NCBI GenBank assembly: GCA_033782935.1
Contig: JAWQEG010001441.1
Location: forward strand, 62,001-126,000
DNA length: 64,000 nucleotides
From: Petrolisthes cinctipes
Taxonomy: Eukaryota > Arthropoda > Malacostraca > Decapoda > Porcellanidae
Reading direction: 5' to 3'
Made by a program: the position numbers and the translations under genes. Positions 47,701 to 61,544 of this stretch are shown piece after piece; within the stretch, counting starts at the first letter, position 1, and every line of letters begins with the position of its first letter. The notes under the pieces were generated by a model. That model was not told where the DNA came from, searched no databases, and worked only from the letters and a program-made list of their open reading frames with translations.

Positions 47701-50426
47701 ATCGATATCTCAAATTCAGCCCCAAAACACCCGAAAATTCGATATTTAAAGGTCCCAGAAGGTATCTGTACTTGCCTACTCCTTGTTAGAGTATTTTCAA
47801 CATACAGGCCAAAAACATACTGAAAATCGATCTTTTAGGTGCCCAAAAGTCGATATGTGCATGCATCTTCTGTACCCGTTTATATCTCAAATTCTGGCCC
47901 TAAACACTCGAAAATTCGATATTTTGGGGTCCCAGAAGCGATCTGTACATGCCTACTCCGTGTTAGAGTATTTTCAAAATTCAGGCCCAAAACATGCTGA
48001 AAATCGATATTTTTGGTGCCCAAAGTCAATATGTGCATGTATCTTCTGTACCCGTTTATATCTCAAATTCAGGCTCAAAACACCCGAAAATTCAATATTT
48101 TGGGGTCCCAGAAGCAATCTGTACATGCCTACTCAGTGCTAGAATATTTTCATAATATAGGCTAAAAACATGCTAAAAATCGATCTTTTAGGTGCCAAAA
48201 AGTCGATATATCAAATTCAGTCCCAAAACACCCGAAAATTCGATATTTAGGGGTCCCAGAAGCGATCTGTACATGCCTACTCCGTGTTAGAGTATTTTCA
48301 AAATACATGCTCAAAACATACTGAAAATCGATCTTTTAGGTGCACAAAAGTCGATATGTGCATGCATCTTCAGTACCCGTTTATATCTCAAATTCAGGCT
48401 CAAAACCCCCGAAAATTCAATATTTTGGGGTCCCAGAAGCAATCTGTACATGCCTACTCAGTGTTAGAGTATTTTCAAAATTCAGGCCCAAAACATGCTG
48501 AAAATCGATATTTTTGGTGCCCAAAGTCATTATGTGCATGTATCTTCTGTACCCGTTTATATCTCAAATTCAGGCTCAAAACATCCGAAAATTCAATATA
48601 TTGGGGTCCCAGAAGCAATCTGTACATGCCTACTCAGTGCTAGAATATTTTCAAAATATAGGCTAAAAACATGCTAAAAATCGATCTTTTAGGTGCCAAA
48701 AAGTCGATATCTCTAATTCAGTCCCAAAACACCCGAAAATTCGATATTTAGGGGTCCCAGAAGCGATCTGTACATGCCTTCTCCGTGTTATAGTATTTTC
48801 AAAATACATGCTCAAAACATACTGAAAATCGATCTTTTAGGTGCACAAAAGTCGATATGTGCATGCATCTTCAGTACCCGTTTATATCTCAAATTCAGGC
48901 TCAAAACACCCGAAAATTCGATATTTTGGGGTCTCAGAAGCAATCTGTACATGCCTACTCAGTGTTAGAGTATTTTCAAAATACAGGCCCAAAACATGCT
49001 GATAATCGATATTTTAGATGCCCAAAGTCAATATGTGCATGTATCTTCTGTACCCGTTTATATCTCAAATTCAGGCTCAAAACACCCGAAAATTCAATAT
49101 TTTGGGGTCCCAGAAGCAATCTGTACAGTGATAGAATATTTTCAAAATATAGGCTAAAAACATGCTAAAAATCGATCTTTTAGGTGCCAAAAAGTCGATA
49201 TCTCAAATTCAGTCCCAAAACACCCGAAAATTCGATATTTAGGGGTCCCAGAAGCGATCTGTACATGCCTACTCCGTGTTAGAGTATTTTCAAAATACAT
49301 GCTCAAAACATACTGAAAATCGATCTTTTAGGTGCACAAAAGTCGATATGTGCATGCATCTTCAATATCCGTTTATATCTCAAATTCAGGCTCAAAACAC
49401 CCGAAAATTCAATATTTTGGGGTCCCAGAAGCAATCTGTACATGCCTACTCAGTGCTAGAATATTTTCAAAATATAGGCTAAAAATATGCTAAAAATCGA
49501 TCTTTTAGGTGCCAAAAAGTCGATATCTCAAATTCAGTCCCAAAACATCCGAAAATTCGATATTTAGGGGTCCCAGAAGCGATCTGTACATGCCTACTCC
49601 GTGTTAGAGTATTTTCAAAATACATGCTCAAAACATACTGAAAATCGATCTTTTAGGTGCACAAAAGTCGATATGTGCATGTATCTTCTGTACCCGTTTA
49701 TATCTCAAATTCAGGCTCAAAACACCCGAAAATTCAATATTTTGGGGTCCCAGAAGCAATCTGTACATGCCTACACAGTGCTAGAATATTTTCAAAATAT
49801 AGGCTAAAAACATGCTAAAAATCGACATTTTAGGTGCCAAAAAATCGATATATCAAATTCAGTCCCAAAACACCCGAAAATTCGATATTTAGAGATCCCA
49901 GAAGGTATCTGTACATGCCTACTCCTTGTTAGAGTATTTTCAAAATACAGGCCAAAATCATACTGAAAATCGATCTTTTAGGTGCCCAAAAGTCGATATG
50001 TGCATGCATCTTCTGTACCCGTTTATATATCAAATTCTGGCCCTAAACACCCGAAAATTCGATATTTTGGGGTCCCAGAAGCGATCTGTACATGCCTACT
50101 CCGTGTTAGAGTATTTTCAAAATTCAGGCCCAAAACATGCTGAAAATCGATATTTTTGGTGCCCAAAGTCAATATGTGCATGTATCTTCTGTACCCGTTT
50201 ATATCTCAAATTCAGGCTCAAAACACCCGAAAATTCAATATTTTGGGGTCCCAGAAGCAATATGTACATGCCTACTCAGTGCTAGAATATTTTCAAAATA
50301 TAGGCTAAAAAAATGCTAAAAATCGATCTTTTAGGTGCCAAAAAGTCGATATCTCAAATTCAGTCCCAAAACACCCGAAAATTCGATATTTAGGGGTCCC
50401 AGAAGCGATCTGTACATGCCTACTCC
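47700..50426 (+). repeat. Transitional satellite segment
   Basis: Trimers at 47783, 48284 and 48785 are followed by two A2-C dimers at 49276 and 49601 and an A1-B1-C1 trimer at 49926. AGTCATTATG in B1 near 48531 links it to the partial copy at 46533. The B unit before 49128 has the 10-bp deletion (GTACAGTGATAG). From 49276 the A2-C dimers resemble those of the irregular zone at 10.3-16.3 kb. I saw no sequence outside the family. Confidence 0.8.
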
Positions 50427-53400
50427 GTGTTAGAGTATTTTCAAAATACATGCTCAAAACATACTGAAAATCGATCTTTTAGGTGCACAAAAGTCGATAT
50501 GTGCAAGCATCTTCAGTACCCGTTTATATCTCAAATTCAGGCTCAAAACACCCGAAAATTCAATATTTTGGGGTCCCAGAAGCAATCTGTACATGCCTAC
50601 TCAGTGTTAGAGTATTTTCAAAATACAGGCCCAAAACATGCTGAAAATCGATATTTTAGATGCCCAAAGTCAATATGTGCATGTATCTTCTGTACCCGTT
50701 TATATCTCAAATTCAGGCTCAAAACACCCGAAAATTCAATATTTTGGGGTCGCAGAAGCAATCTGTACATGCCTACACAGTGGTAGAATATTTTCAAAAT
50801 ATAGGCTAAAAACATGCTAAAAATCGATATTATAGGTGCCAAAAAATCGATATCTCAAATTCAGTCCAATAACACCCGAAAATTCGATATTTAGGGGTCC
50901 CAGAAGGTATCTGTACATGCCTATTCCGTGTTAGAGTATTTTCAAAATACAGGCCAAAAACATACTGAAAATCGATCTTTTAGGTGCCCAAAAGTCGATA
51001 TGTGCATTCATCTTCTGTACCCGTTTATATCTCAAATTCTGGCCCTAAACACCCGAAAATTCGATATTTTGGGGTCCCAGAAGCGATCTGTACGTGTTAG
51101 AGTATTTTCAAAATTCAGGCCCAAAACATGCTGAAAATCGATATTTTTGGTGCCCAAAGTCAATATGTGCATGTATCTTCTGTACCCGTTTATATCTCAA
51201 ATTCAGGCTCAAAACACCCGAAAATTCAATATTTTGGGGTCCCAGAAGCAATCTGTACATGCCTACACAGTGCTAGAATTTTTTTAAAATATAGGCTAAA
51301 AACATGCTAAAAATCGACATTTTATGCGCCAAAAAATCGATATCTCAAATTCAGTCCCAAAACACCCGAAAATTCGATATTTAGTGGTCCCAGAAGGTAT
51401 CTGTACATGCTTACTCCGTGTTAGAGTATTTTCAAAATACAGGCCAAAAACATACTGAAAATCGATCGTTTAGGTGCCCAAAAGTCGATATGTGCATGCA
51501 TCTTCTGTCCCGTTTATATCTCAAATTCTGGCCCTAAACACCCGAAAATTCGATATATTGGGGTCCCAGAAGCGATCTGTACATGCCTACTCCATGTTAG
51601 AGTATTTTCAAAATTCAGGACCAAAACATGCTGAAAATCGATATTTTTGGTGCCCAAAGTCAATATGTGCATGTATATTCTGTACCCGTTTATATCTCAA
51701 ATTCAGGCTCAAAACACCCGAAAATTCAATATTTTGGGGTCCCAGAAGCAATCTGTACATGCCTACTCAGTGCTAGAATATTTTCAAAATATAGGCTAAA
51801 AACATGCTAAAAATCGATCTTTTAGGTGCCAAAAAGTCGATATCTCAAATTCAGTCCCAAAACACCCGAAAATTCGATATTTAGGGGTCCCAGAAGCGAT
51901 CTGTACATCCTACTCCGTGTTAGAGTATTTTCAAAATACATGCTCAAAACATACTGAAAATCGATCTTTTAGGTGCACAAAAGTCGATATGTGCATGCAT
52001 CTTCAGTACCCGTTTATATCTCAAATTCAGGCTCAAAACACGCGAAAATTCAATATTTTGGGGTCCCAGAAGCAATCTGTACATGCCTACTCAGTGTTAG
52101 AGTATTTTCAAAATACAGGCCCAAAACATGCTAAAAATCGATATTTTAGATGCCCAAAGTCAATATGTGCATGTATCTTCTGTACCCGTTTATATCTCAA
52201 ATTCAGGCTCAAAACACCCGAAAATTCAATATTTTGGGGTCCCAGAAGCAATCTGTACATGCCTACACAGTGCTAGAATATTTTCAAAATATAGGCGAAA
52301 AACATGCTAAAAATCGACATTTTAGGTGCCAATAAATCGATATCTCAAATTCAGTCCCAAAACACGCGAAAATTCGATATTTAGAGGTCCCAGAAGGTAT
52401 CTGTACATGCCTACTCCGTGTTAGAGTATTTTCAAAATACAGGCCAAAAACATACTGAAAATCGATCTTTCAGGTGCCCAAAAGTCGATATGTGAATGCA
52501 TCTTCTGTACCCGTTTATATCTCAAATTCTGGCCCTAAACACCCGAAAATTCGATATTTTGGGGTCCCAGAAGCGATCTGTACATGCCTACTCCGTGTTA
52601 GAATATTTTCAAAATTCAGGCCCAAAACATGCTGAAACTCGATATTTTTGGTGCCAAGAGTCAATATGTGCATGAATCTTCTGTACCCGTTTATATCTCA
52701 AATTCAGGCTCAAAACACCCGAAAATTCAATATTTTGAGGTCCCAGAAGCAATCTGTACAGTGCTAGAATATTTTCAAAATATAAGCTAAAAACATGCTA
52801 AAAATCGATCTTTTAGGTGCCAAAAAGTCGATATCTCAAATTCAGTCCCAAAACACCAGAAAATTCGATATTTAGGGGCCCCAGAAGCGATCTGTACACG
52901 CCTACTCCGTGTTAGAGTATTTTCAAAAAACATGCTCAAAACATACTGAAAATCGATCTTTTAGGTGCACAAAAGTCGATATGTGCATGCATCTTCAGTA
53001 CCCGTTTATATCTCAAATTCAGGCTCAAAACACCCTAAAATTCAATATTTTGGGGTCCCAGAAGCAATCTGTACATGCCTACTCAGTGTTAGAGTATTTT
53101 CAAAATACAGGCCCAAAACATGCTGAAAATCGATATTTTAGATGCCCAAAGTCAATATGTGCATGTATCTTCTGTACCCGTTTATATCTCAAATTCAGGC
53201 TCAAAACACCCGAAAATTCAATATTTTGGGGTCCCAGAAGCAATCTGTACATGCCTACACAGTGCTAGAATATTTTCAAAATATAGGCTAAAAACATGCT
53301 AAAAATCGATATTATAGGTGCCAAAAAATCGATATCTCAAATTCAGTCCCATAACACCCGAAAATTCGATATTTAGAGGTCCCAGAAGGTATCTGTACAT

Positions 53401-54400
53401 GCCTATTCCGTGTTAGAGTATTTTCAAAATACAGGCCAAAAACATACTGAAAATCGATCTTTTAGGTGCCCAAAAGTCGATATGTGCATTCATCTTCTGT
53501 ACCCGTTTATATCTCAAATTCTGGCCCTAAACACCCGAAAATTCGATATTTTGGGGTCCCAGAAGCGATCTGTACGTGTTAGAGTATTTTCAAAATTCAG
53601 GCCCAAAACATGCTGAAAATCGATATTTTTGGTGCCCAAAGTCAATATGTGCATGTATCTTCTGTACCCGTTTATATCTCAAATTCAGGCTCAAAACACC
53701 CGAAAATTCAATATTTTGGGGTCCCAGAAGCAATCTGTACATGCCTACACAGTGCTAGAATTTTTTTAAAATATAGGCTAAAAACATGCTAAAAATCGAC
53801 ATTTTAGGCGCCAAAAAATCGATATCTCAAATTCAGTCCCAAAACACCCGAAAATTCGATATTTAGTGGTCCCAGAAGGTATCTGTACATGCTTACTCCG
53901 TGTTAGAGTATTTTCAAAATACAGGCCAAAAACATACTGAAAATCGATCTTTTAGGTGCCCAAAAGTCGATATGTGCATGCATCTTCTGTACCCGTTTAT
54001 ATCTCAAATTCTGGCCCTAAACACCCGAAAATTCGATATATTGGGGTCCCAGAAGCGATCTGTACATGCCTACTCCATGTTAGAGTATTTTCAAAATTCA
54101 GGACCAAAACATGCTGAAAATCGATATTTTTGGTGCCCAAAGTCAATATGTGCATGTATCTTCTGTACCCGTTTATATCTCAAATTCAGGCTCAAAACAC
54201 CCGAAAATTCAATATTTTGGGGTCCCAGAAGCAATCTGTACATGCCTACACAGTGCTAGAATTTTTTTAAAATATAGGCTAAAAACATGCTAAAAATCGA
54301 TCTTTTAGGTGCCAAAAAGTCGATATCTCAAATTCAGTCCCAAAACACCCGAAAATTCGATATTTAGGGGTCCCAGAAGCGATCTGTACATGCCTACTCC
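50427..54400 (+). repeat. 3.97-kb tandem block, copy I
   Basis: Blocks: 50427, 50928, 51418, 51917, 52418, 52909, 53410, 53900. Private markers repeated 3974 bp downstream are ATCGATATTATAGG, CAGTCCAATAACACC, GTGCATTCATC, GTACGTGTTAGAG (an 11-bp loss), AATTTTTTTAAAATATAGG, GTACATCCTACTCC, ATCTTTCAGGTGCC and GTGAATGCATC. These are absent from the super-repeat domain, so this is a separate local family. Confidence 0.87.
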
Positions 54401-57400
54401 GTGTTAGAGTATTTTCAAAATACATGCTCAAAACATACTGAAAATCGATCTTTTAGGTGCACAAAAGTCGATATGTGCAAGCATCTTCAGTACCCGTTTA
54501 TATCTCAAATTCAGGCTCAAAACACCCGAAAATTCAATATTTTGGGGTCCCAGAAGCAATCTGTACATGCCTACTCAGTGTTAGAGTATTTTCAAAATAC
54601 AGGCCCAAAACATGCTGAAAATCGATATTTTAGATGCCCAAAGTCAATATGTGCATGTATCTTCTGTACCCGTTTATATCTCAAATTCAGGCTCAAAAAA
54701 CCCGAAAATTCAATATTTTGGGGTCGCAGAAGCAATCTGTACATGCCTACACAGTGCTAGAATATTTTCAAAATATAGGCTAAAAACATGCTAAAAATCG
54801 ATATTATAGGTGCCAAAAAATCGATATCTCAAATTCAGTCCAATAACACCCGAAAATTCGATATTTAGAGGTCCCAGAAGGTATCTGTACATGCCTATTC
54901 CGTGTTAGAGTATTTTCAAAATACAGGCCAAAAACATACTGAAAATCGATCTTTTAGGTGCCCAAAAGTCGATATGTGCATTCATCTTCTGTACCCGTTT
55001 ATATCTCAAATTCTGGCCCTAAACACCCGAAAATTCGATATTTTGGGGTCCCAGAAGCGATCTGTACGTGTTAGAGTATTTTCAAAATTCAGGCCCAAAA
55101 CATGCTGAAAATCGATATTTTTGGTGCCCAAAGTCAATATGTGCATGTATCTTCTGTACCCGTTTATATCTCAAATTCAGGCTCAAAACACCCGAAAATT
55201 CAATATTTTGGGGTCCCAGAAGCAATCTGTACATGCCTACACAGTGCTAGAATTTTTTTAAAATATAGGCTAAAAACATGCTAAAAATCGACATTTTATG
55301 CGCCAAAAAATCGATATCTCAAATTCAGTCCCAAAACACCCGAAAATTCGATATTTAGTGGTCCCAGAAGGTATCTGTACATGCTTACTCCGTGTTAGAG
55401 TATTTTCAAAATACAGGCCAAAAACATACTGAAAATCGATCGTTTAGGTGCCCAAAAGTCGATATGTGCATGCATCTTCTGTCCCGTTTATATCTCAAAT
55501 TCTGGCCCTAAACACCCGAAAATTCGATATATTGGGGTCCCAGAAGCGATCTGTACATGCCTACTCCATGTTAGAGTATTTTCAAAATTCAGGACCAAAA
55601 CATGCTGAAAATCGATATTTTTGGTGCCCAAAGTCAATATGTGCATGTATCTTCTGTACCCGTTTATATCTCAAATTCAGGCTCAAAACACCCGAAAATT
55701 CAATATTTTGGGGTCCCAGAAGCAATCTGTACATGCCTACTCAGTGCTAGAATATTTTCAAAATATAGGCTAAAAACATGCTAAAAATCGATCTTTTAGG
55801 TGCCAAAAAGTCGATATCTCAAATTCAGTCCCAAAACACCCGAAAATTCGATATTTAGGGGTCCCAGAAGCGATCTGTACATCCTACTCCGTGTTAGAGT
55901 ATTTTCAAAATACATGCTCAAAACATACTGAAAATCGATCTTTTAGGTGCACAAAAGTCGATATGTGCATGCATCTTCAGTACCCGTTTATATCTCAAAT
56001 TCAGGCTCAAAACACCCGAAAATTCAATATTTTGGGGTCCCAGAAGCAATCTGTACATGCCTACTCAGTGTTAGAGTATTTTCAAAATACAGGCCCAAAA
56101 CATGCTAAAAATCGATATTTTAGATGCCCAAAGTCAATATGTGCATGTATCTTCTGTACCCGTTTATATCTCAAATTCAGGCTCAAAACACCCGAAAATT
56201 CAATATTTTGGGGTCCCAGAAGCAATCTGTACATGCCTACACAGTGCTAGAATATTTTCAAAATATAGGCGAAAAACATGCTAAAAATCGACATTTTAGG
56301 TGCCAATAAATCGATATCTCAAATTCAGTCCCAAAACACGCGAAAATTCGATATTTAGAGGTCCCAGAAGGTATCTGTACATGCCTACTCCGTGTTAGAG
56401 TATTTTCAAAATACAGGCCAAAAACATACTGAAAATCGATCTTTCAGGTGCCCAAAAGTCGATATGTGAATGCATCTTCTGTACCCGTTTATATCTCAAA
56501 TTCTGGCCCTAAACACCCGAAAATTCGATATTTTGGGGTCCCAGAAGCGATCTGTACATGCCTACTCCGTGTTAGAATATTTTAAAAATTCAGGCCCAAA
56601 ACATGCTGAAAATCGATATTTTTGGTGCCCAAAGTCAATATGTGCATGAATCTTCTGTACCCGTTTATATCTCAAATTCAGGCTCAAAACACCCGAAAAT
56701 TCAATATTTTGAGGTCCCAGAAGCAATCTGTACAGTGCTAGAATATTTTCAAAATATAAGCTAAAAACATGCTAAAAATCGATCTTTTAGGTGCCAAAAA
56801 GTCGATATCTCAAATTCAGTCCCAAAACACCAGAAAATTCGATATTTAGGGGCCCCAGAAGCGATCTGTACACGCCTACTCCGTGTTAGAGTATTTTCAA
56901 AATACATGCTCAAAACATACTGAAAATCGATCTTTTAGGTGCACAAAAGTCGATATGTGCATGCATCTTCAGTACCCGTTTATATCTCAAATTCAGGCTC
57001 AAAACACCCTAAAATTCAATATTTTGGGGTCCCAGAAGCAATCTGTACATGCCTACTCAGTGTTAGAGTATTTTCAAAATACAGGCCCAAAACATGCTGA
57101 AAATCGATATTTTAGATGCCCAAAGTCAATATGTGCATGTATCTTCTGTACCCGTTTATATCTCAAATTCAGGCTCAAAACACCCGAAAATTCAATATTT
57201 TGGGGTCCCAGAAGCAATCTGTACATGCCTACACAGTGCTAGAATATTTTCAAAATATAGGCTAAAAACATGCTAAAAATCGATATTATAGGTGCCAAAA
57301 AATCGATATCTCAAATTCAGTCCCATAACACCCGAAAATTCGATATTTAGAGGTCCCAGAAGGTATCTGTACATGCCTATTCCGTGTTAGAGTATTTTCA

Positions 57401-58198
57401 AAATACAGGCCAAAAACATACTGAAAATCGATCTTTTAGGTGCCCAAAAGTCGATATGTGCATTCATCTTCTGTACCCGTTTATATCTCAAATTCTGGCC
57501 CTAAACACCCGAAAATTCGATATTTTGGGGTCCCAGAAGCGATCTGTACGTGTTAGAGTATTTTCAAAATTCAGGCCCAAAACATGCTGAAAATCGATAT
57601 TTTTGGTGCCCAAAGTCAATATGTGCATGTATCTTCTGTACCCGTTTATATCTCAAATTCAGGCTCAAAACACCCGAAAATTCAATATTTTGGGGTCCCA
57701 GAAGCAATCTGTACATGCCTACACAGTGCTAGAATTTTTTTAAAATATAGGCTAAAAACATGCTAAAAATCGACATTTTAGGCGCCAAAAAATCGATATC
57801 TCAAATTCAGTCCCAAAACACCCGAAAATTCGATATTTAGTGGTCCCAGAAGGTATCTGTACATGCTTACTCCGTGTTAGAGTATTTTCAAAATACAGGC
57901 CAAAAACATACTGAAAATCGATCTTTTAGGTGCCCAAAAGTCGATATGTGCATGCATCTTCTGTACCCGTTTATATCTCAAATTCTGGCCCTAAACACCC
58001 GAAAATTCAATATTTTGGGGTCCCAGAAGCAATCTGTACATGCCTACACAGTGCTAGAATTTTTTTAAAATATAGGCTAAAAACATGCTAAAAATCGATC
58101 TTTTAGGTGCCAAAAAGTCGATATCTCAAATTCAGTCCCAAAACACCCGAAAATTCGATATTTAGGGGTCCCAGAAGCGATCTGTACATGCCTACTCC
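54401..58198 (+). repeat. 3.97-kb tandem block, copy II (one monomer shorter)
   Basis: Blocks: 54401, 54902, 55392, 55891, 56392, 56883, 57384 and 57874. The length is 3798 bp, exactly 176 less than copy I. The missing B monomer is in the last block, which is an A1/B1 hybrid followed by C at 58051 (325 bp instead of 501). Confidence 0.87.
57874..58198 (+). repeat. A1/B1 hybrid-C dimer: loss of one monomer
   Basis: The unit starts as A1 (CTTCTGTACCC, CTGGCCCTAAACACC) and ends as B1 (TTCAATATTTTGGGG, AGAAGCAATCTG, CCTACACA). The switch lies in AAACACCCGAAAATTC at 57993-58008. The block at 53900 in copy I has the complete trimer. Confidence 0.87.
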
Positions 58199-59549
58199 GT
58201 GTTAGAGTATTTTCAAAATACATGCTCAAAACATACTGAAAATCGATCTTTTAGGTGCACAAAAGTCGATATGTGCATGATCTTCAGTACCCGTTTATAT
58301 CTCAAATTCAGGCTCAAAACACCCGAAAATTCAATATTTTGGGGTCCCAGAAGCAATCTGTACATGCCTACTCAGTGTTAGAGTATTTTCAAAATACAGG
58401 CCCAAAACATTCTAAAAATCGATATTTTAGATGCCCAAAGTCAATATGTGCATGTATCTTCTGTACCCGTTTATATCTCAAATTCAGGCTCAAAACACCT
58501 GAAAATTCAATATTTTGGGGTCCCAGAAGCAATCTGTACATGCCTACACAGTGCTAGAATATTTTCAAAATATAGGCGAAAAACATGCTAAAAATCGACA
58601 TTTTAGGTGCCAATAAATCGATATCTCAAATTCAGTCCCAAAACACGCGAAAATTCGATATTTAGAGGTCCCAGAAGGTATCTGTACATGCCTACTCCGT
58701 GTTAGAGTATTTTCAAAATACAGGCCAAAAACATACTGAAAATCGATCTTTCAGGTGCCCAAAAGTCGATATGTGAATGCATCTTCTGTACCCGTTTATA
58801 TCTCAAATTCTGGCGCTAAACACCCGAAAATTCGATATTTTGGGGTCCCAGAAGCGATCTGTACATGCCTACTCCGTGTTAGAATATTTTCAAAATTCAG
58901 GCCCAAAACATGCTGAAAATCGATATTTTTGGTGCCCAAAGTCAATATGTGCATGAATCTTCTGTACCCGTTTATATCTCAAATTCAGGCTCAAAACACC
59001 CGAAAATTCAATATTTTGAGGTCCCAGAAGCAATCTGTACAGTGCTAGAATATTTTCAAAATATAAGCTAAAAACATGCTAAAAATCGATCTTTTAGGTG
59101 CCAAAAAGTCGATATCTCAAATTCAGTCCCAAAACACCAGAAAATTCGATATTTAGGGGCCCCAGAAGCGATCTGTACACGCCTACTCCGTGTTAGAGTA
59201 TTTTCAAAAAACATGCTCAAAACATACTGAAAATCGATCTTTTAGGTGCACAAAAGTCGATATGTGCATGCATCTTCAGTACCCGTTTATATCTCAAATT
59301 CAGGCTCAAAACACCCTAAAATTCAATATTTTGGGGTCCCAGAAGCAATCTGTACATGCCTACTCAGTGTTAGAGTATTTTCAAAATACAGGCCCAAAAC
59401 ATGCTGAAAATCGATATTTTAGATGCCCAAAGTCAATATGTGCATGTATCTTCTGTACCCGTTTATATCTCAAATTCAGGCTCAAAACACCCGAAAATTC
59501 AATATTTTGGGGTCCCAGAAGCAATCTGTACATGCCTACTCAGTGCTAG
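58199..59549 (+). repeat. Third copy of a 1.3-kb segment of the 3.97-kb block
   Basis: Blocks 58199, 58699 and 59190 match 55891, 56392 and 56883 with offset 2307-2308 (and 51917, 52418, 52909). Shared marks are CATTC/GCTAAAAATCGATATTTTAG, ATAGGCGAAAAACATGC, AACACGCGAAAATTC, GTGAATGCATC, TTTTGAGGTCCC and ACACCCTAAAATTC. The A2 at 58199 has lost one base (GTGCATGATC). Confidence 0.83.
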
Positions 59550-60867
59550 AATATTTTCAAAATACAGGCCCAAAACATACTGAAAATCGATTTTTAGGTG
59601 CCAAAAAGTCGATATCTCAAATTCAGTCCCAAAACACCCGAAAATTCGATATTTAGGGGTCCCAGAAGCGATCTGTACATGCCTACTCCGTGTTAGAGTA
59701 TTTTCAAAATACATGCTCAAAACATACTGAAAATCGATCTTTTAGGTGCACAAAAGTCGCTAGTGCATGCATCTTCAGTACCCGTTTATATCTCAAATTC
59801 AGGCTCAAAACACCCGAAAATTTAATATTTTGGGGTCCCAGAAGCAATCTGTACATGCCTACTCAGTGTTAGAGTATTTTCAAAATACAGGCCCAAAACA
59901 TGCTGAAAATCGATAATTTAGATGCCCAAAGTCAATATGTGCATGTATCTTCTGTACCCGTTTATATCTCAAATTCAGGCTCAAAAAACCCGAAAATTCA
60001 ATATTTTGGGGTCCCAGAAGCAATCTGTACATGCCTACACAGTGCTAGAATATTTTCAAAATATAGGCTAAAAACATGCTAAAAATCGACATTTTAGGTG
60101 CCAAAAAATCGATATCTCAAATTCAGTCCCAAAACACCCGAAAATTGGATATTTAGAGGTCCCAGAAGGTATCTGTACATGCCTACTCCGTGTTAGAGTA
60201 TTTTCAAAATACAGGCCAAAAACATACTGAAAATCGATCTTTTAGGTGCGCAAAAGTCGATATGTGCATGCATCTTCTGTACCCGTTTATATCTCAAATT
60301 CTGGCCCTAAACACCCGAAAATTCGATATTTTGAGGTCCCAGAAGCGATCTGTACATGCCTACTCCGTGTTAGAGTATTTTCAAAATTCAGGCCCAAAAC
60401 ATGCTGAAAATCGATATTTTTGGTGCCCAAAGTCAATATGTGCATGTATCTTCTGTACCCGTTTATATCTCAAATTCAGGCTCAAAACACCCGAAAATTC
60501 AATATTTTGGGGTCCCTGAAGCAATCTGTACATGCCTACTCAGTGCTAGAATATTTTCAAAATATAGGCTAAAAACATGCTAAAAATAGATCTTTTAGGT
60601 GCCAAAAAGTCGATATCTCAAATTCAGTCCCAAAACACCCGAAAATTCGATATTTAGGGGTCCCAGAAGCGATCTGTACATGCCTACTCCGTGTTAGAGT
60701 ATTTTCAAAATACATGCTCAAAACATACTGAAAATCGATCTTTAAGGTGCACAAAAGTCGATATGTGCATGCATCTTCAGTACCCGTTTATATCTCAAAT
60801 TCAGGCTCAAAACACCCGAAAATTCAATATTTTGGTGTCCCAGAAGCAATCTGTACATGCCTACTCC
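59550..60867 (+). repeat. Trimers linking the local family to the super-repeat end
   Basis: A C unit at 59543 has an unusual start (ATACAGGCCCAAAACATAC, then ATCGATTTTTAGG) and looks like a C/B/A mosaic. Trimers follow at 59690 and 60190, then A2 at 60691. The A2 at 59690 has GTCGCTAGTGC, one base short. Nothing outside the family is seen. Confidence 0.8.
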
Positions 60868-61544
60868 GTGTAAGAGTATTTTCAAAATACAGGCCAGAAA
60901 CATACTGAAAATCGATCCTTTAGGTGCCCAAAAGTCGATATGTGCATGCATCTTCTGTACCCGTTTATATCTCAAATTCTGGCCCTAAACACCCGAAAAT
61001 TCGATATTTTGGGGTCCCAGAAGCGATCTGTACATGCCTACTGCGTGTTAGAGTATTTTCAAAATTCAGGCCCAAAACATGCTGAAAATCGATCTTTTAG
61101 GTGCACAAAAGTCGATATGTGCATGCATCTTCAGTACCCGTTTATATCTCAAATTCAGGCTCAAAACACCCGAAAATTCAATATTTTGGGGTCCCAGAAG
61201 CAATCTGTACATGCCTATTCAGTGTTAGAGTATTTTCAAAATACAGGCCCAAAACATGCTGATAATCGATATTTTAGATGCCCAAAGTCAATATGTGCAT
61301 GTATCTTCTGTACCCGTTTATATCTCAAATTCAGGCTCAAAACACCTGAAAATTCAATATTTTGGGGTCCCAGAAGCAATCTGTACATGCCTACACAGTG
61401 CTAGAATATTTTCAAAATATAGGCTAAAACATGCTAAAAATCGACATTTTAGGTTCCAAAAAATCGATATCACAAATTCAGTCCCAAAACACCCGAAAAT
61501 TCGATATTTAGAGGTCCCAGAAGGTATCTGTACTTGCCTACTCC
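60868..61544 (+). repeat. 4-mer HOR variant, copy 4 (677 bp)
   Basis: A1 starting GTGTAAGAG, B1/A2 hybrid at 61045 with the same GAAAATCGAT switch point, B2 61222, C2 61398. C2 has lost one A (GGCTAAAACATGC), giving 677 bp, and shares GGTTCCAAAAAATCG and ATCACAAATTC with the copies at 33772 and 43107. Confidence 0.85.
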
